Assembly: GCA_038501625.1 (NCBI GenBank)
Contig: JAZAYU010000010.1
Span: 868,001 to 932,000, forward strand
DNA length: 64,000 nucleotides
DNA from: Corbicula japonica
Lineage: Eukaryota > Mollusca > Bivalvia > Venerida > Cyrenidae
Direction of reading: 5' to 3'
Below, piece by piece: positions 63,331-64,000 of this stretch. The notes under the pieces are model-generated. The model was given only the letters and a program-made list of their open reading frames with translations, had not been told where the DNA came from and searched no databases. Within the stretch, counting starts at the first letter, position 1. Every line of letters begins with the position of its first letter. The position numbers and the translations under genes were made by a program.

Positions 63331-64000
63331 CTGATTTGTGAACCTTGTTTCAGTCTACAGTTTTACAAACTTGGGCCATGTCTACTTAAGAAAAGTCAAA
63401 GTTTTTCAGAGATTCGGTCATCCTGTTTTATGTATAGAATAACATTTGCTATAAATTTCTCAAAATGTGTCTTTTACCACGGACCGTCCAAAGAAAACTG
63501 CCCATGCATCTTTATTCTTTCATTTCGTAGTTTTGTTTTAAATAAAACAGGTATAATAATTTAAGCTAAAAACTGAATAAAAGATAAAAACTTATTAAAT
63601 TTGAATTTTTCTTGAAAATGTTAAATACTTTGAATGAAAAAAGCCGCATGCATAAAAATAGCCCTCCATTTTGTCGAAAGGCCTGTCTGGCAGTAAAATT
63701 ATATTCTAAGGTAACTGTAAACTCAGATATTTGATATAAATTCTTTTTATATATAGGCCTCTACAGACCTATCAAAGATAGATAAGATTTCTAATATCCT
63801 ATGAAAATATACCTTCGTTCAATTGTTCTTGCTCGCATAATAGGTATGTGCAAGGACATTCGGTCTTTGTGAACTATTACAATTTGTAATTTATTAGTGT
63901 CAATGATTGCTATTAAGTTCAATAACCTGCACATGCTCACTTTTGCGAGACCTTGGTGGTACAAGTGAGAAGTTGGTACCGCCTTGATATATGTTTTCCT
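63331..64000. other. No gene seen
   Basis: AT-rich sequence to the window edge, without recognised features. Confidence 0.4.

Overview
The window is AT-rich animal genomic DNA. It has GT-AG introns, no bacterial-style gene packing, and many non-autonomous transposons. The intronic repeats, with tandem monomers full of 'ATGCCCCTTTTTCACTT', 'GAAACTTGGTCAGGATGTTTG' and 'AAGGTCAAGGTCAC', look like those of bivalve molluscs, so I infer a bivalve, probably a heterodont clam or mussel. That assignment rests on repeat character and gene structure, not on a search.

The one gene I recognise with confidence is LIN9, the DIRP-domain subunit of the MuvB/DREAM cell-cycle complex. Fourteen coding exons lie on the + strand from 5330 to the stop codon at 32299-32301. 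All splice phases agree and together they encode 505 residues. The first coding exon (about 40 residues by comparison with human LIN9) was not found. A two-exon tail of an unidentified + strand gene lies at 1-29 and 531-625. From about 33.6 kb to the end of the window I find no supportable coding exon, only intergenic or intronic DNA and repeats.

Layout: 1-625, tail of the upstream gene. 626-5329, intergenic or LIN9 5' region, holding a Helentron-like element (2741-5058) with a pentamer/trimer microsatellite. 5330-32301, LIN9. Its 9.5-kb third intron is almost wholly a stack of four precisely bounded, nested Helentron-like (HINE) elements, with a fifth 3' end inside the innermost. Other introns hold hAT-like elements with 8-bp target duplications, piggyBac-like TTAA MITEs, a palindromic CCAAT-bearing MITE family, another HINE (22019-24060), and two partial extra copies of LIN9 exon 6. 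33.6-64 kb: hAT-like element 34766-35600, a 21-bp minisatellite of about 90 copies (37.1-39.0 kb), a 33-37-bp array (39.76-40.25 kb), a near-perfect 149-bp palindrome (45472-45620), many microsatellites, and scattered MITEs.

Most long open frames here are translations of tandem repeats whose period is a multiple of three, or of transposons, and are not genes.
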